In this document: one piece after another, positions 6,209-15,162 of the stretch
Position numbering within the stretch: the stretch's first letter is position 1
How the letters are laid out: each line of letters begins with the position of its first letter
Assembly (NCBI GenBank): GCA_943329165.2
Contig: CALQCV020000007.1
Coordinates: 1 to 19,726 of the forward strand
Origin: Candidatus Nitrotoga sp. CP45
GTDB taxonomy: Bacteria > Bacteroidota > Bacteroidia > Flavobacteriales > Flavobacteriaceae
Direction: 5' to 3'
DNA: 19,726 bases
Program-made: the position numbers and the translations under genes
The notes under the pieces: model-generated
The model's database searches: none
Told to the model about the DNA's origin: nothing
The model's input: only the letters and a program-made list of their open reading frames with translations

Positions 6209-6802
6209 TTATTTAACCCAAATTTCACTTCTTATAATCATCGGAATGACCACACCGGCTACAAAGGCAGAAATGATTAAAATCCAGTCGCGTTTTGAGA
6301 GTTTTAGTAAGGTTTGAGCAACGTAAGCCAGTAATAAAGCTAATATCACCACAATAATTTGGGATACGCCAAAGCCAAGTGAGGATTCAAAAAGCGGTAA
6401 TAATTTATCGGTTGGTTTTCCGGAAAGAAGACTGTTAAAATAATTAGCAAAGCCTAATCCGTGAATGATTCCGAATAGCAAAGTCACAATGGCAATAAAG
6501 GTAATGCTGTCTTTTTTGCTAGATTTTCCTGTAGAAAGGATGTTGTATAAAGCAGTAATAAGAATAATTATCGGAATTATAAAAGAAACAATATTGACTT
6601 TAATTGTTATGACATCAAAAACGGAAAGCAGCAGCGCCAATGTGTGTCCCGCTGTAAATAAGGAAGCAAGAATCAGGATTTTTTTCCATGATTTGAATTC
6701 GTACGGAACGGTAAGCGCCAAAAGAAATAAAACATCATTGTAGGCAATAATATTCCCCATGTGTTTTAATCCAATAGTGAAGTAAATCCAGAAATCAGAC
6801 AT
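6209..6802 (-). CDS. HupE/UreJ-like membrane protein
   Basis: A 197-residue membrane protein with about six or seven helices. Family signatures are GLKHMG near the N-terminus (His14), VLFLLALTVPYEFKSWKKILILASLFTAGHTLALLLS (24-60, His53 in AGHTLAL) and LFGIIHGLGFANYF (109-122, His114). HupE and UreJ proteins are linked to nickel or other metal transport for hydrogenase and urease, but no such enzyme genes are nearby. This subgroup is common beside dCMP deaminase and CtpA genes in Flavobacteria (recollection, not checked). Oddity: the usual D-H pair of the first helix (Y-D-H-x-L-F) is N22-D23 here, so a metal-binding His appears to be lost. Function therefore remains open. Confidence 0.82.
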   Translation of the reverse strand: MSDFWIYFTIGLKHMGNIIAYNDVLFLLALTVPYEFKSWKKILILASLFTAGHTLALLLSVFDVITIKVNIVSFIIPIIILITALYNILSTGKSSKKDSITFIAIVTLLFGIIHGLGFANYFNSLLSGKPTDKLLPLFESSLGFGVSQIIVVILALLLAYVAQTLLKLSKRDWILIISAFVAGVVIPMIIRSEIWVK

Positions 6803-6922
6803 AGCATTTAGGTTGATTGGTATCGTAAACTTACAATTTATTTTGTTTTGCTATCAAAAATAAACCTTAAAATCGATGAAAAACATTTTTGATTTGCGTT
6901 TCCAAAAAAGGGTAATTTGAAT

Positions 6923-6930
6923 TATATTTG
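6923..6930 (+). promoter_or_regulatory. -7 promoter element for the TerB-like gene
   Basis: TATATTTG matches TAnnTTTG, 21 bases before the ATG. A TTG at 6894-6896 is 26 bases upstream, a little farther than usual, so the -33 assignment is uncertain. On the opposite strand, TATTTTTG (complement of 6855-6862) could serve the divergent HupE-like gene. Confidence 0.45.
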
Positions 6931-6951
6931 TAGTCTAAAACCAGTAAGATT

Positions 6952-7383
6952 ATGTCATTTTCAGATTTATTTGATAGCGAATTTAAAAGTAGAAATAAAG
7001 CTCATTTTTCAGCAATTGTGCGTGTAGCAATTGCCGATGGAGATTTAAGCAAAGAAGAAAAAGAATTCATAGATAAACTGGCTGTTCGTTTAGAAATTTC
7101 GGTAGCAGAATATGAAGAGATTTTAGAAAACCCTTTGAAATATCCAATCAATCCGCCTTATTTACATTCACATCGTTTAGAGCGCTTGTTTGATTTGTCG
7201 AGAATGGTATATGTTGATCATGTTCTTGGTCCAAAGCAAAAACAAGTTTTAACCAAGTTTGCTTTGGCATTAGGATTTACTCCTGGAAACGTTCCTTTTA
7301 TTGTTGATAAAGCGATGTCATTATTGGTGCTACATGTAGATTTGGATACATTTGTTTACGAAATGACCCATATGAATAAGTAA
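6952..7383 (+). CDS. TerB-like (tellurite resistance family) protein
   Basis: A 143-residue all-helical soluble protein. The segment AIVRVAIADGDLSKEEKEFIDKLAVRL (21-47), with the acidic D-G-D-L-S-x-E-E element (29-36), matches the first helix pair of the TerB-like domain. A second copy of the helical pattern with VYVDHVLGPKQKQVL follows at about 87-101. TerB proteins bind metal ions through acidic residues and occur both in tellurite-resistance clusters and, as here, alone in Bacteroidetes genomes. No other ter genes are present, so real tellurite resistance should not be assumed. The gene stands alone between divergent (HupE-like) and convergent (fbp) neighbours and shares a terminator with fbp. 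Confidence 0.75.
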   Translation: MSFSDLFDSEFKSRNKAHFSAIVRVAIADGDLSKEEKEFIDKLAVRLEISVAEYEEILENPLKYPINPPYLHSHRLERLFDLSRMVYVDHVLGPKQKQVLTKFALALGFTPGNVPFIVDKAMSLLVLHVDLDTFVYEMTHMNK

Positions 7384-7415
7384 GAATGTTTCACCGCAAG
7401 AGTCAAGTTGAAAGA

Positions 7416-7525
7416 CCGCTGCGCTGCGACATTAAGATAATATAAAAGGCAGAAAATTTTACTTCTCTGCCTTTTTCTTTTCTCTTGCTTTATTCCGCTG
7501 CGCTGCATACCATTCGGCTTCGCCG
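7416..7525. repeat. GC-rich repeat motifs flanking the terminator
   Basis: CCGCTGCGCTGC occurs twice in the same orientation (7416-7427 and 7495-7506), one copy on each side of the terminator. A CGGC-TTC-GCCG hairpin lies at 7515-7525. These are far more GC-rich than the surroundings and resemble REP-like intergenic sequence. Confidence 0.45.
7444..7476. terminator. Bidirectional terminator between the TerB-like and fbp genes
   Basis: AAAAGGCAGA (7444-7453) pairs perfectly with TCTGCCTTTT (7466-7475) over 10 bp with a 12-base loop. T runs are produced on both strands, which suits the convergent gene pair. Confidence 0.8.
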
Positions 7526-7543
7526 CGGGTCTTGCTTTTTTCT

Positions 7544-8551
7544 TTAACTATGTTTTGCCATAAACTCTTCGGCCTTTTCCACCATATTATAACTTCCACA
7601 GAAGAATGGAACCCGTTGATGTAGCTCTGTTGGTTGTATTTCCATAATTCTTCCAAAACCATCAGAAGCTTTTCCGCCGGCTTGCTCTGCAATAAATGCC
7701 ATTGGATTGCATTCATATAATAAACGCAATTTTCCTTTTGGTGCCTTGGAACTTGTTGGATAAATATAAATTCCGCCTTTAATCATATTTCTGTGAACGT
7801 CGGAAACCAAACTTCCAATGTATCGAGAAGTATAAGGTCTGTCCCCTTCTTCCAGCTGACAATATTTTAAATAATTTTTTACACCTTGCGGAAAATGCAC
7901 ATAGTTCCCTTCATTGATTGAATAAATAGTTCCGTCTTTTGAAAATTGCATATTCGGGTGAGATAAATAAAAAGTCCCAATGGCAGGATTCAACGTAAAA
8001 CCATTCACGCCATGGCCTGTTGTGTAAACCAACATCGTTGAGGTACCATAAATCACATAACCTGCAGCCACTTGACTAGTTCCAGGCTGCAAAAAATCTT
8101 CTAATGTAACAGGAGTTCCAACTGGAGTTACACGTCTGTAGACGGAAAAAATAGTTCCAACAGAAACATTCACATCAATATTGGATGAGCCATCCAAAGG
8201 ATCCATTAATACAATATATTTGTTATTATGACTTTTATCCGAACCGGCAACTGTTATAAAATCATCGCTTTCTTCAGAGGCAATTCCGCAAACAATTTCA
8301 CGGTTGATTAAGGTTTGAATAAAAACTTCATTAGCATACACATCCAGTTTTTGCTGGTCTTCTCCTTGAATATTTTGTTCTCCTGCAGCTCCAACAATAT
8401 CCACCAAACCGGCTTTGTTTACTTTGTAGTTTACTACTTTGGCAGCTAATCTGATGGAATTAATAATTCGAGATAATTCGCCGGACGAATATTGAAATTC
8501 TTCTTGTTTTTCGATGATAAATTCACCTAACGTGATGTTGCGTTCTTCCAT
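7544..8551 (-). CDS. fbp: Class I fructose-1,6-bisphosphatase
   Basis: A 335-residue cytosolic enzyme of gluconeogenesis that hydrolyses fructose-1,6-bisphosphate to fructose-6-phosphate and phosphate with Mg2+. The metal-binding signature [13 protein letters not shown] starts at Met116, with Asp117, Asp120 and Asp126; the upstream acidic pair ASEES places Glu93/Glu94 as additional ligands. The substrate-binding text [24 protein letters not shown] and the C-terminal [22 protein letters not shown] are both present. Length matches E. coli Fbp (332). The gene is monocistronic, divergent from the GNAT/aspartate kinase pair. An overlapping minus-strand ORF at 7459-7716 is in another frame and is not an fbp extension. 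Confidence 0.97.
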   Translation of the reverse strand: MEERNITLGEFIIEKQEEFQYSSGELSRIINSIRLAAKVVNYKVNKAGLVDIVGAAGEQNIQGEDQQKLDVYANEVFIQTLINREIVCGIASEESDDFITVAGSDKSHNNKYIVLMDPLDGSSNIDVNVSVGTIFSVYRRVTPVGTPVTLEDFLQPGTSQVAAGYVIYGTSTMLVYTTGHGVNGFTLNPAIGTFYLSHPNMQFSKDGTIYSINEGNYVHFPQGVKNYLKYCQLEEGDRPYTSRYIGSLVSDVHRNMIKGGIYIYPTSSKAPKGKLRLLYECNPMAFIAEQAGGKASDGFGRIMEIQPTELHQRVPFFCGSYNMVEKAEEFMAKHS

Positions 8552-8633
8552 TACGAAATTATTGTAGTTGTTTGTGCAAATATCGATAAATTTGGTAGAG
8601 AAAAAATCTATTTCGCGAAGAAATTAATAATTG

Positions 8634-8641
8634 TATTTTTG
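8634..8641 (+). promoter_or_regulatory. Possible -7 element before the GNAT/aspartate kinase operon
   Basis: TATTTTTG matches TAnnTTTG 17 bases before the ATG at 8659. No TTG is found at the right distance upstream, so this is tentative. The 107-base gap (8552-8658) is shared with the divergent fbp gene. Confidence 0.4.
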
Positions 8642-8658
8642 TCAAAAATCTGAACCAA

Positions 8659-9132
8659 ATGAACATCCGAAAAGGAGAAAAAAAAGATATGAAAGCGGTT
8701 CTTGATTTGATTCAGGAATTGGCCACTTTCGAAAAAGAACCTGATGCTGTTGTGGTAGCTGTGGCTGATTTAGAGCGAGATGGTTTTGGTGATTCGCCAT
8801 TGTTTCATACTTTCGTTGCTGAGATTGAAAACGAAATAGTTGGAATTGCATTGTATTATTACCGCTATTCGACTTGGAAAGGCAAAACCATTCATTTGGA
8901 AGATTTAATCGTTAAAGAAAAAATGCGCGGTTCCGGTTTGGGCTTTGCGTTGTATTCTAAAATTATCGAACAAGGAAAAATTGACAAGGTTCGCCGGATT
9001 GAGTGGGCAGTTTTGGATTGGAATTTGCCCGCAATAGAATTCTATCAAAAATCAGGAGCAAAAGTATTAGAAGACTGGCGTGTGGCGCAAATGGACGAAA
9101 ACGGAATAAATGAATTTTTAAGTAAGTTATAA
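8659..9132 (+). CDS. GNAT acetyltransferase of the spermidine/thialysine acetyltransferase type
   Basis: A 157-residue GNAT enzyme that transfers acetyl from acetyl-CoA to an amine. ELATFEKEPDAV (20-31), GIALYYYRYSTWKGKTIHLEDLIV (62-85) and the acetyl-CoA loop MRGSGLG (89-95) are close to the pattern of eukaryotic SSAT/SAT2 and bacterial relatives. WNLPAIEFYQKSGA (121-134) is the conserved C-terminal helix that carries the family's Tyr. The substrate could be a diamine, polyamine or thialysine-like amine; the sequence cannot decide. Its stop codon and the ATG of the aspartate kinase gene overlap by one base (TAATG), which suggests translational coupling. Confidence 0.88.
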   Translation: MNIRKGEKKDMKAVLDLIQELATFEKEPDAVVVAVADLERDGFGDSPLFHTFVAEIENEIVGIALYYYRYSTWKGKTIHLEDLIVKEKMRGSGLGFALYSKIIEQGKIDKVRRIEWAVLDWNLPAIEFYQKSGAKVLEDWRVAQMDENGINEFLSKL

Positions 9133-10385
9133 TGAGAATTTTTAAATTTGGTGGAGCTTCTGTAAAAGATGCTGAGGGAATAAGAAATGTATTTAGTGTA
9201 TTGGAAAAAGTAGGTCACGAGGACACGCTTTTGGTGATTTCTGCTATGGGAAAAACTACGAACGCATTGGAATTGGTAATCAAGAATTACTTTGAAAAAT
9301 CAGGCGAACTGAATTCCTCTTTGCAGGATGTTCGAAAGTACCACAATCAAATTTTATTAGATTTATTCGATGACGAAAACCACGAAGTTTTTTATGCAGT
9401 GAACAGTCATTTTGCCGATTTAGAATATTTCATTCGAAGCAATAAATCGCCAAATTATAATTTTGTGTACGACCAAGTGGTGAGTTATGGAGAAATTGTT
9501 TCGACCACGATTGTAAGTCATTATTTCAATTATGCAGGTTTAAAAAACAACTGGATTGACGTTAGAAATTTTATCAAAACCGATGCTACGTATCGCGATG
9601 CCGAAGTTAATTGGGAAAAAACACAGCAATTCATATCGAAAGGGGTAAAGAAAAAAGCGCTCAACATCACACAAGGATTTTTAGGCTCTGATGAAAATAA
9701 TTTCACCACAACTTTGGGTCGAGAAGGTTCCGATTACACCGCAGCCATTTTTGCCTATTGCTTAAATGCTGAAAGCGTAACGATTTGGAAAGACGTTCCG
9801 GGTGTGATGAATGCCGATCCGAGGGTTTTTGAAAATGCGATTCTGTTAAACCAAATTTCGTATCGCGAAGCAATTGAGTTGGCGTTTTATGGCGCAACCG
9901 TTATTCACCCGAAAACATTGCAGCCGCTTCAGAAAAAAGAAATCCCATTGCATGTAAAATCATTCATTAATCCCTTATTACCAGGAACAAGCGTTTCCAA
10001 AGGAAAAGATTTAGAGCCACAAGCACCATGTTATATTGTTAAAAGAGGGCAATTATTGATTTCGTTATCGTCTATTGATTTCTCTTTTATCATGGAAGAA
10101 AACATCAGCGAAATTTTTGCTTTGTTCCACCAGTACAAAATGAAAGTGAGTTTGATTCAGAACTCGGCGATTAGTTTTTCGGTAAGTATGGAAGATAAAT
10201 TTGGTAATTTTAACGAACTGAAAGCTATCTTATCTAAAAAATTCAAAGTGTCTTATAACGAAAACGTATCTTTATATACGATTCGTCATTTCACCAAAGA
10301 AGCTGCAGAAATGGTCGAAAAAGACAAAACCGTTTTGCTAAAACAAATCTCGAGAGAAACAATTCAGATTGTGACGAAGGAGTAA
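9132..10385 (+). CDS. Monofunctional aspartate kinase
   Basis: A 417-residue enzyme that phosphorylates L-aspartate with ATP, the first step to lysine, threonine and methionine. Catalytic-domain motifs: KFGGASV (5-11), SAMGKTTNAL (37-46), SYGE (118-121, with Glu121), TLGREGSD (194-201), WKDVPGVMNADPR (219-231). EAIELAFYGATVIHPKTLQPL (247-267) is the usual end of the kinase domain. The remaining roughly 120 residues form a diverged ACT-type regulatory region (LLISLSSIDFSFI, VSLIQNSAISFSVSMEDK), so feedback control by an amino acid is likely but the effector cannot be named. It is coupled to the GNAT gene by a TAATG overlap, and no other lysine-pathway genes are in the window. Confidence 0.95.
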   Translation: MRIFKFGGASVKDAEGIRNVFSVLEKVGHEDTLLVISAMGKTTNALELVIKNYFEKSGELNSSLQDVRKYHNQILLDLFDDENHEVFYAVNSHFADLEYFIRSNKSPNYNFVYDQVVSYGEIVSTTIVSHYFNYAGLKNNWIDVRNFIKTDATYRDAEVNWEKTQQFISKGVKKKALNITQGFLGSDENNFTTTLGREGSDYTAAIFAYCLNAESVTIWKDVPGVMNADPRVFENAILLNQISYREAIELAFYGATVIHPKTLQPLQKKEIPLHVKSFINPLLPGTSVSKGKDLEPQAPCYIVKRGQLLISLSSIDFSFIMEENISEIFALFHQYKMKVSLIQNSAISFSVSMEDKFGNFNELKAILSKKFKVSYNENVSLYTIRHFTKEAAEMVEKDKTVLLKQISRETIQIVTKE

Positions 10386-10425
10386 AATTTATACTCAAAA
10401 TAGCTTTTTTACGTTAATACTATGT

Positions 10426-13400
10426 ATGTTAAAAAAACTTTTTTTATTGTTGGTCTTTATTGGCTTTTCCAAGCTTTCCGCTCAGGAAATCAAGACGTTA
10501 TACAATAGTAAAAAAATAGCTGTTTCAAGCGATACCATCTCCATTGAAAAAGTAAGTATCAGCCCGAGTTTCTTCAAATTGCAAACTTCTGAAGGGAAAG
10601 AAATTGACACTACTTTCTATAAAATCGATTTCAAAAAAGGGAAACTGATTTTTAAAAACGGGTACACTTCACAAGATAGTATAACAGTTCGTTATTTTAA
10701 ATTCCCCGAGCAGTTAACCAAAACATATAGCATTTACGACCAAGACAGAGTCGTTGCAAATGACGGAGGTTTGTACAAGGTCAATCGTTCCATCAAAAAG
10801 TTTGTCCCGTTTGATGGGTTGAACACTTCAGGAAGCATTACGCGTGGAGTTACAATTGGCAATAATCAAAATGCTTCGGTAAGTTCTAATTTAGATTTGC
10901 AGATTACAGGAAAAATTTCGGATAAAGTTTCGCTTCGGGCTTCGATTCAAGATTCTAATATTCCGCTTCAGGATAATGGCTATTCCCAAAAACTAGATGA
11001 GTTTGACCAAATCTTCATTGAATTATTTACCGATAAATGGAACATTCGTGCCGGCGATTTATTTCTCGAAAACCGACAGTCCCGATTTCTGAATTTCAAC
11101 AAAAAAGTACAAGGACTCTCTACCCGTTTCACTTTTGGTGGGGAAGAAAACAAGACCGATATTTTCGCTTCTGCGGCTTTGGTTCGTGGGCAATATGCTA
11201 AAAGCACTTTCAACGGGCAAGAAGGAAATCAAGGCCCTTATAAATTGCGGGGAAACAATGGCGAATTATATGTTTTGGTGATTTCGGGTTCGGAACGTGT
11301 TTATGTCAATGGAATCTTGAAAAAGCGGGGAGAAAACAACGATTATATCATCGATTATAACGCAGGAGAAATCTCGTTTACCTCACTTTTTCCGATAACT
11401 TCCGAAATGCGAATTGTTATTGAATATCAATATTCGGATAGAAATTACACTCGTTTTGTGACGTATGGCGGTGTTAATCACGAAGCAAAAAATTGGAGTT
11501 TGGGTGGTTATTTGTATTCTGAAAGCGATGTTAAAAATCAGCCATTACAGCAAAATTTAACAGCCGAACAAGTGGCAATTTTGAGTAGCGCCGGCGACAA
11601 TATTAATTTGATGAACGCGCCATCAGCGTATCTAGATTCGTATTCAGAAAATAAAATTCTGTACAAAAAAATCACTGTAACCGGTGGAGAAGCTTTCGAA
11701 TATTCAAACAATTCTGTAGATGAATTATATAATGTGAGGTTTACTTTGGTTGGCACGAATCTCGGAAATTATATTATAACAAATTCATCAGCGATTGGCA
11801 AAATTTATCAATATGTTGAACCAATCTTGGGTATTCCACAAGGGAATTATGAGCCGATAACGCGATTGGTGGCCCCAACAAAAATCCAAATTGCGACGGT
11901 TTTAGGAAAATACAATCCGAGTGAAAAAACGACTGTTGATTTTGAAGTAGGGGTTAGTAATAACGATTTAAATTTGTATTCTGCGATTGATGACAACAAA
12001 AATAAAGGTGTTGCGGGGAAACTAAATTTCAAGCAACGTTTGTTTTCCAAAAAATGGCAAATTGATGCTTTTGGGAATTACCAATATGTGCAGGAAAATT
12101 TCAAAACGATTGAGCGTTTGTTCAATATCGAATTCAACCGCGATTGGAATTTAACAACCTTAGAAGGCAATCAGAGTTTGTTGATTAACGGTTTGGATTT
12201 CATTTTGCCCGAAAAAGGAAAGCTAACGTATCAGTTTGAAAAGTTGGATTTTTCCAAAAGTTTTTCAGGAAATAGACACGTCATTAATGGATTGTTTAAA
12301 CTCAATAACTGGAATATTCTTCAAAACAGCAGTTATCTAAAAAATGACGGAACTTATTCTAATTCAACCTTTATTCGAAACCAATCACAAGTTAAATATA
12401 ACTTTAAAAAGAATTGGATTGGCACTAGTTTGCGATTGGAAAACAACAAAGAAAAAATAGTTTCAACACAGCAATTATCATCTTTGAGTCAGCGTTTTAC
12501 TGAATATGGCGCTTTTGTTGGTCGTGGTGATAGCACAAAAGTTTTTGTAGAATTGGGTTATTTGCAAAGGAAAAATGATAGTTTGCAAAATAGCTTTGTA
12601 CAAAGAGTAAATACCTCGCAATCTTATTATTTGAAATCAAAATTAGTGCAAACTAAGAAAAGCGATTTGTCTTTGTTTGTCAATTACCGAAACCTTAAAT
12701 ATGTTGATGCTGCAAGAAAAAATGAGCCTTCATTAAATTCCAGATTGTTGTATAACGACAAATATTTTAATCAATTAATGCTGGTCACCACAGCTTACGA
12801 AACCACTTCGGGAACGATTGCGCAACAGGAATTCACGTATTTAGAAGTCGAACCCGGGCAAGGCGTCTACACTTGGATTGACTACAACAGCAATGGTATT
12901 CAGGAATTGGAAGAGTTTGAAGTAGCTCCTTTTTCGGATCAGGCAAAATATGTTCGGGTGTTTTTGCCGAATCAAATTTTTTTAAAAACACATCAGAACA
13001 AATTCTCACATGCAGTAACTTTAAATATGAGTCAATGGCAAAATGCAGCCGGATTCAAAAAGGTTTTGTCTCATTTTTATAATCAAACATCTTTTTTAAT
13101 CGAACGAAAAATCAAGCGTAACGGGGACAATTTTGATTTAAATCCGTTTTCAACTTCAGATGAAAATTTATTAGGATTGAACACCAGCTTTAGAAATAGT
13201 TTTTTTTACAATAGAGGCAAACAGAAACATTCTCTAACGTATACATTCATCACCAGTCGGATAAAAAATTTACTTTCTGTTGGTTCACAAGAAAATAAAA
13301 ACAGTACCCAGCAATTGCAATATGCACATTTAGTTCAAAAAACTTGGTTGTTTACTTTAGGAACCGAAACTTCTCAATCGACTTTAACTTCTGAGAATTA

Positions 13401-13821
13401 TAGCAGTAAAAATTATAAAGTCAATGGTTACCAACTCAATCCTAAAATTTCTTATTTGTTCAACAAAAATGCGAGTTGGGATATTTTTTATGAATACCAA
13501 AACAAAGAAAATCAAATAGGCAACTCTGAGATATTATTACAAAATCGATTTGGCACTTCGTTTTCTTATGCTAGTGAAAAGAAGGTTACGATGAACGGAG
13601 AATTTTCTTTATATCAAAATAAATTTGAAGGTGATGCGCAATCTGCCGTGGCATTTCAAATGTTGGAAGGATTGCAACCTGGAAAAAATCTGACTTGGAG
13701 ATTGTTGCTACAAAAAAATCTGACACAGTTTTTGGACATCAATATTAACTATCAAGGTAGAAAAACAGAAACCAGCCAAACAATTCATACTGGGAATATA
13801 CAATTGAGAGCATATTTTTAA
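10426..13821 (+). CDS. Large predicted outer-membrane protein with EF-hand-like loop
   Basis: A 1131-residue exported protein. The first 19 residues are a signal peptide (Lys-Lys, hydrophobic core, ...KLSA before Gln20). Residues about 135-230 (SGSITRGVTIGNNQNASVSSNLDLQITGKIS, then DSNIPLQDNG and WNIRAGDLFLEN) contain alternating polar/hydrophobic strands. The rest is rich in short Tyr/Phe/Asn strands, typical of a large beta-barrel, and the protein ends in an aromatic residue (LRAYF), as many outer-membrane barrels do. At 819-830 the loop D-Y-N-S-N-G-I-Q-E-L-E-E has the acidic spacing of an EF-hand calcium loop. No T9SS sorting domain or TonB-receptor plug was recognised. Related proteins appear widespread in Bacteroidetes without a known role (recollection). 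It starts 40 bases after the aspartate kinase gene. Confidence 0.75.
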   Translation: MLKKLFLLLVFIGFSKLSAQEIKTLYNSKKIAVSSDTISIEKVSISPSFFKLQTSEGKEIDTTFYKIDFKKGKLIFKNGYTSQDSITVRYFKFPEQLTKTYSIYDQDRVVANDGGLYKVNRSIKKFVPFDGLNTSGSITRGVTIGNNQNASVSSNLDLQITGKISDKVSLRASIQDSNIPLQDNGYSQKLDEFDQIFIELFTDKWNIRAGDLFLENRQSRFLNFNKKVQGLSTRFTFGGEENKTDIFASAALVRGQYAKSTFNGQEGNQGPYKLRGNNGELYVLVISGSERVYVNGILKKRGENNDYIIDYNAGEISFTSLFPITSEMRIVIEYQYSDRNYTRFVTYGGVNHEAKNWSLGGYLYSESDVKNQPLQQNLTAEQVAILSSAGDNINLMNAPSAYLDSYSENKILYKKITVTGGEAFEYSNNSVDELYNVRFTLVGTNLGNYIITNSSAIGKIYQYVEPILGIPQGNYEPITRLVAPTKIQIATVLGKYNPSEKTTVDFEVGVSNNDLNLYSAIDDNKNKGVAGKLNFKQRLFSKKWQIDAFGNYQYVQENFKTIERLFNIEFNRDWNLTTLEGNQSLLINGLDFILPEKGKLTYQFEKLDFSKSFSGNRHVINGLFKLNNWNILQNSSYLKNDGTYSNSTFIRNQSQVKYNFKKNWIGTSLRLENNKEKIVSTQQLSSLSQRFTEYGAFVGRGDSTKVFVELGYLQRKNDSLQNSFVQRVNTSQSYYLKSKLVQTKKSDLSLFVNYRNLKYVDAARKNEPSLNSRLLYNDKYFNQLMLVTTAYETTSGTIAQQEFTYLEVEPGQGVYTWIDYNSNGIQELEEFEVAPFSDQAKYVRVFLPNQIFLKTHQNKFSHAVTLNMSQWQNAAGFKKVLSHFYNQTSFLIERKIKRNGDNFDLNPFSTSDENLLGLNTSFRNSFFYNRGKQKHSLTYTFITSRIKNLLSVGSQENKNSTQQLQYAHLVQKTWLFTLGTETSQSTLTSENYSSKNYKVNGYQLNPKISYLFNKNASWDIFYEYQNKENQIGNSEILLQNRFGTSFSYASEKKVTMNGEFSLYQNKFEGDAQSAVAFQMLEGLQPGKNLTWRLLLQKNLTQFLDININYQGRKTETSQTIHTGNIQLRAYF

Positions 13822-14154
13822 CAATTTTCGAAGAGTCGTTTTTCTACGGGAAAACCGTTCTTTTTTTGACCAAAAAAATTGTGTTTTCAGAAGACGCAAA
13901 GTGTTAAAAATTAACTATCAGAAAATTCGCAATTGTCTTTGTTTTAAGGCTTTTTTAGTTTTTTATATTTTTTAAATAATTGAAAATCAATTAAATAAAA
14001 AAACAACATTGTGAACTGGTTTTCGTTGAAAATGTTAAAAACTAGAGCATATTGTGAATAAGTTTGGCTTTCTTTTTACGTTTCATTTGATAATCTTTGT
14101 AAAGTTCAGATTTCAATAAAAATTACCTATTAATAATAATTACACAAATTCAAA
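13822..14154. promoter_or_regulatory. 333-base upstream region of nrdB
   Basis: A weak terminator-like hairpin, ACGG-GAAAA-CCGT (13846-13858) followed by seven T (13861-13867), closes the preceding gene. The motif ATTGTGAA occurs twice, at 14008-14015 and 14051-14058, 43 bases apart. The second, within ATATTGTGA, resembles one half of an NrdR box. A partial promoter candidate is TTG at 14064-14066 with AATCTTTG at 14092-14099 (25-base spacer, first consensus base mismatched). No coding sequence was seen here. Confidence 0.4.
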
Positions 14155-15132
14155 ATGGCTAACATAGAACCAATTTTACAAGAAAACAAAAACCGCTTCG
14201 TGATTTTCCCAATAAAACATCACGATATCTGGGATTGGTACAAAAAAATGGAAGCTAGTTTTTGGACTGCAGAGGAAATCGATTTGCACCAAGATTTGTC
14301 CGATTGGAATAACAAATTAAATAGCGATGAAAAATATTTTGTCAAACATATTTTGGCATTTTTTGCAGCTTCTGACGGAATTGTAAATGAAAATTTAGCC
14401 GAGAATTTTGTAAACGAAGTACAATATCCGGAAGCCAAGTTTTTCTACGGTTTCCAAATCATGATGGAAAACATTCACAGCGAAACCTATTCGCTTTTGA
14501 TTGATACTTATGTAAAAGACGAAGCTGAAAAAGCACAGCTTTTCAATGCTTTGGAAGTTTTTCCGGCCATCAAGAAGAAAGCAGATTGGGCTTTAAAATG
14601 GATTGGTTCTGACTCGTTTGCCGAGAGATTAATCGCTTTTGCAGCCGTTGAAGGGATCTTTTTCTCTGGTGCATTTTGTTCGATTTATTGGTTGAAAAAA
14701 CGCGGATTAATGCCTGGATTGACTTTCTCAAACGAATTAATTTCTCGTGACGAAGGCGTTCACTGCGATTTTGCCGTGCATTTGCACAATCATCATTTGA
14801 TCAACAAAGTGTCAAAAACTAGAATTACAGAAATTATTACCGATGCTCTAGAGATTGAACGTGAGTTTATTACCGAATCGCTTCCAGTGAGTTTAATCGG
14901 AATGAATGCGAACTTAATGACACAATATTTAGAATTTGTTGCCGACAGATTATTGGTAGAGTTAGGATGTAAAAGAGTATACAATTCAACCAATCCGTTC
15001 GATTTTATGGACATGATTTCATTACAAGGAAAAACCAATTTCTTCGAAAAACGCGTTGCCGAATACCAAAAAGCAGGTGTAATGAACACCGATTCTGAAG
15101 CCAGTAAAATTACTTTCGACGCTGACTTTTAA
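14155..15132 (+). CDS. nrdB: Class Ia ribonucleotide reductase beta subunit
   Basis: A 325-residue radical-generating subunit of ribonucleotide reductase, which makes dNDPs from NDPs together with NrdA. The di-iron ligands can be placed by comparison with E. coli R2: Asp74 (ASDGIVNEN), Glu105 and His108 (MMENIHSE), Glu166 (AVEGIFFSG), Glu200 and His203 ([10 protein letters not shown]). The radical tyrosine is Tyr112, four residues after His108 as in the E. coli enzyme, so this is a tyrosyl-radical type and not an R2lox or Phe variant. The C-terminal tail ends in [10 protein letters not shown], the flexible segment that docks into NrdA. nrdA follows after 213 bases packed with repeats. Confidence 0.97.
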   Translation: MANIEPILQENKNRFVIFPIKHHDIWDWYKKMEASFWTAEEIDLHQDLSDWNNKLNSDEKYFVKHILAFFAASDGIVNENLAENFVNEVQYPEAKFFYGFQIMMENIHSETYSLLIDTYVKDEAEKAQLFNALEVFPAIKKKADWALKWIGSDSFAERLIAFAAVEGIFFSGAFCSIYWLKKRGLMPGLTFSNELISRDEGVHCDFAVHLHNHHLINKVSKTRITEIITDALEIEREFITESLPVSLIGMNANLMTQYLEFVADRLLVELGCKRVYNSTNPFDFMDMISLQGKTNFFEKRVAEYQKAGVMNTDSEASKITFDADF

Positions 15133-15151
15133 TCTGAACTCGTTTCAGATT
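15131..15151. repeat. CTGAA-N5-TTCAG hairpin, copy C
   Basis: AATCTGAA (15131-15138), loop CTCGT, TTCAGATT (15144-15151): a perfect 8-bp stem that begins inside the nrdB stop codon. A second small palindrome, CTCCAAA-A-TTTGGAG (15152-15166), follows at once and runs into the next element. Confidence 0.75.
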
Positions 15152-15162
15152 CTCCAAAATTT

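Noticed and set aside
6952..7383. Tellurite resistance locus
   Set aside because: Only a single TerB-like protein is present; no terA, terC, terD or terZ relatives are near it.
7459..7716. Minus-strand ORF overlapping the end of fbp (85 codons)
   Set aside because: It is in a different frame from fbp, its first two thirds lie inside the well-conserved fbp coding region, and the rest is repeat-rich intergenic sequence and terminator. fbp itself is full length, so a frameshifted extension is not needed.
14793..15089. Antisense ORF of 98 codons inside nrdB, and similar ORFs inside nrdA, aspartate kinase and the outer-membrane protein gene
   Set aside because: They are shadows of strongly conserved genes on the plus strand, without their own start context or family features.
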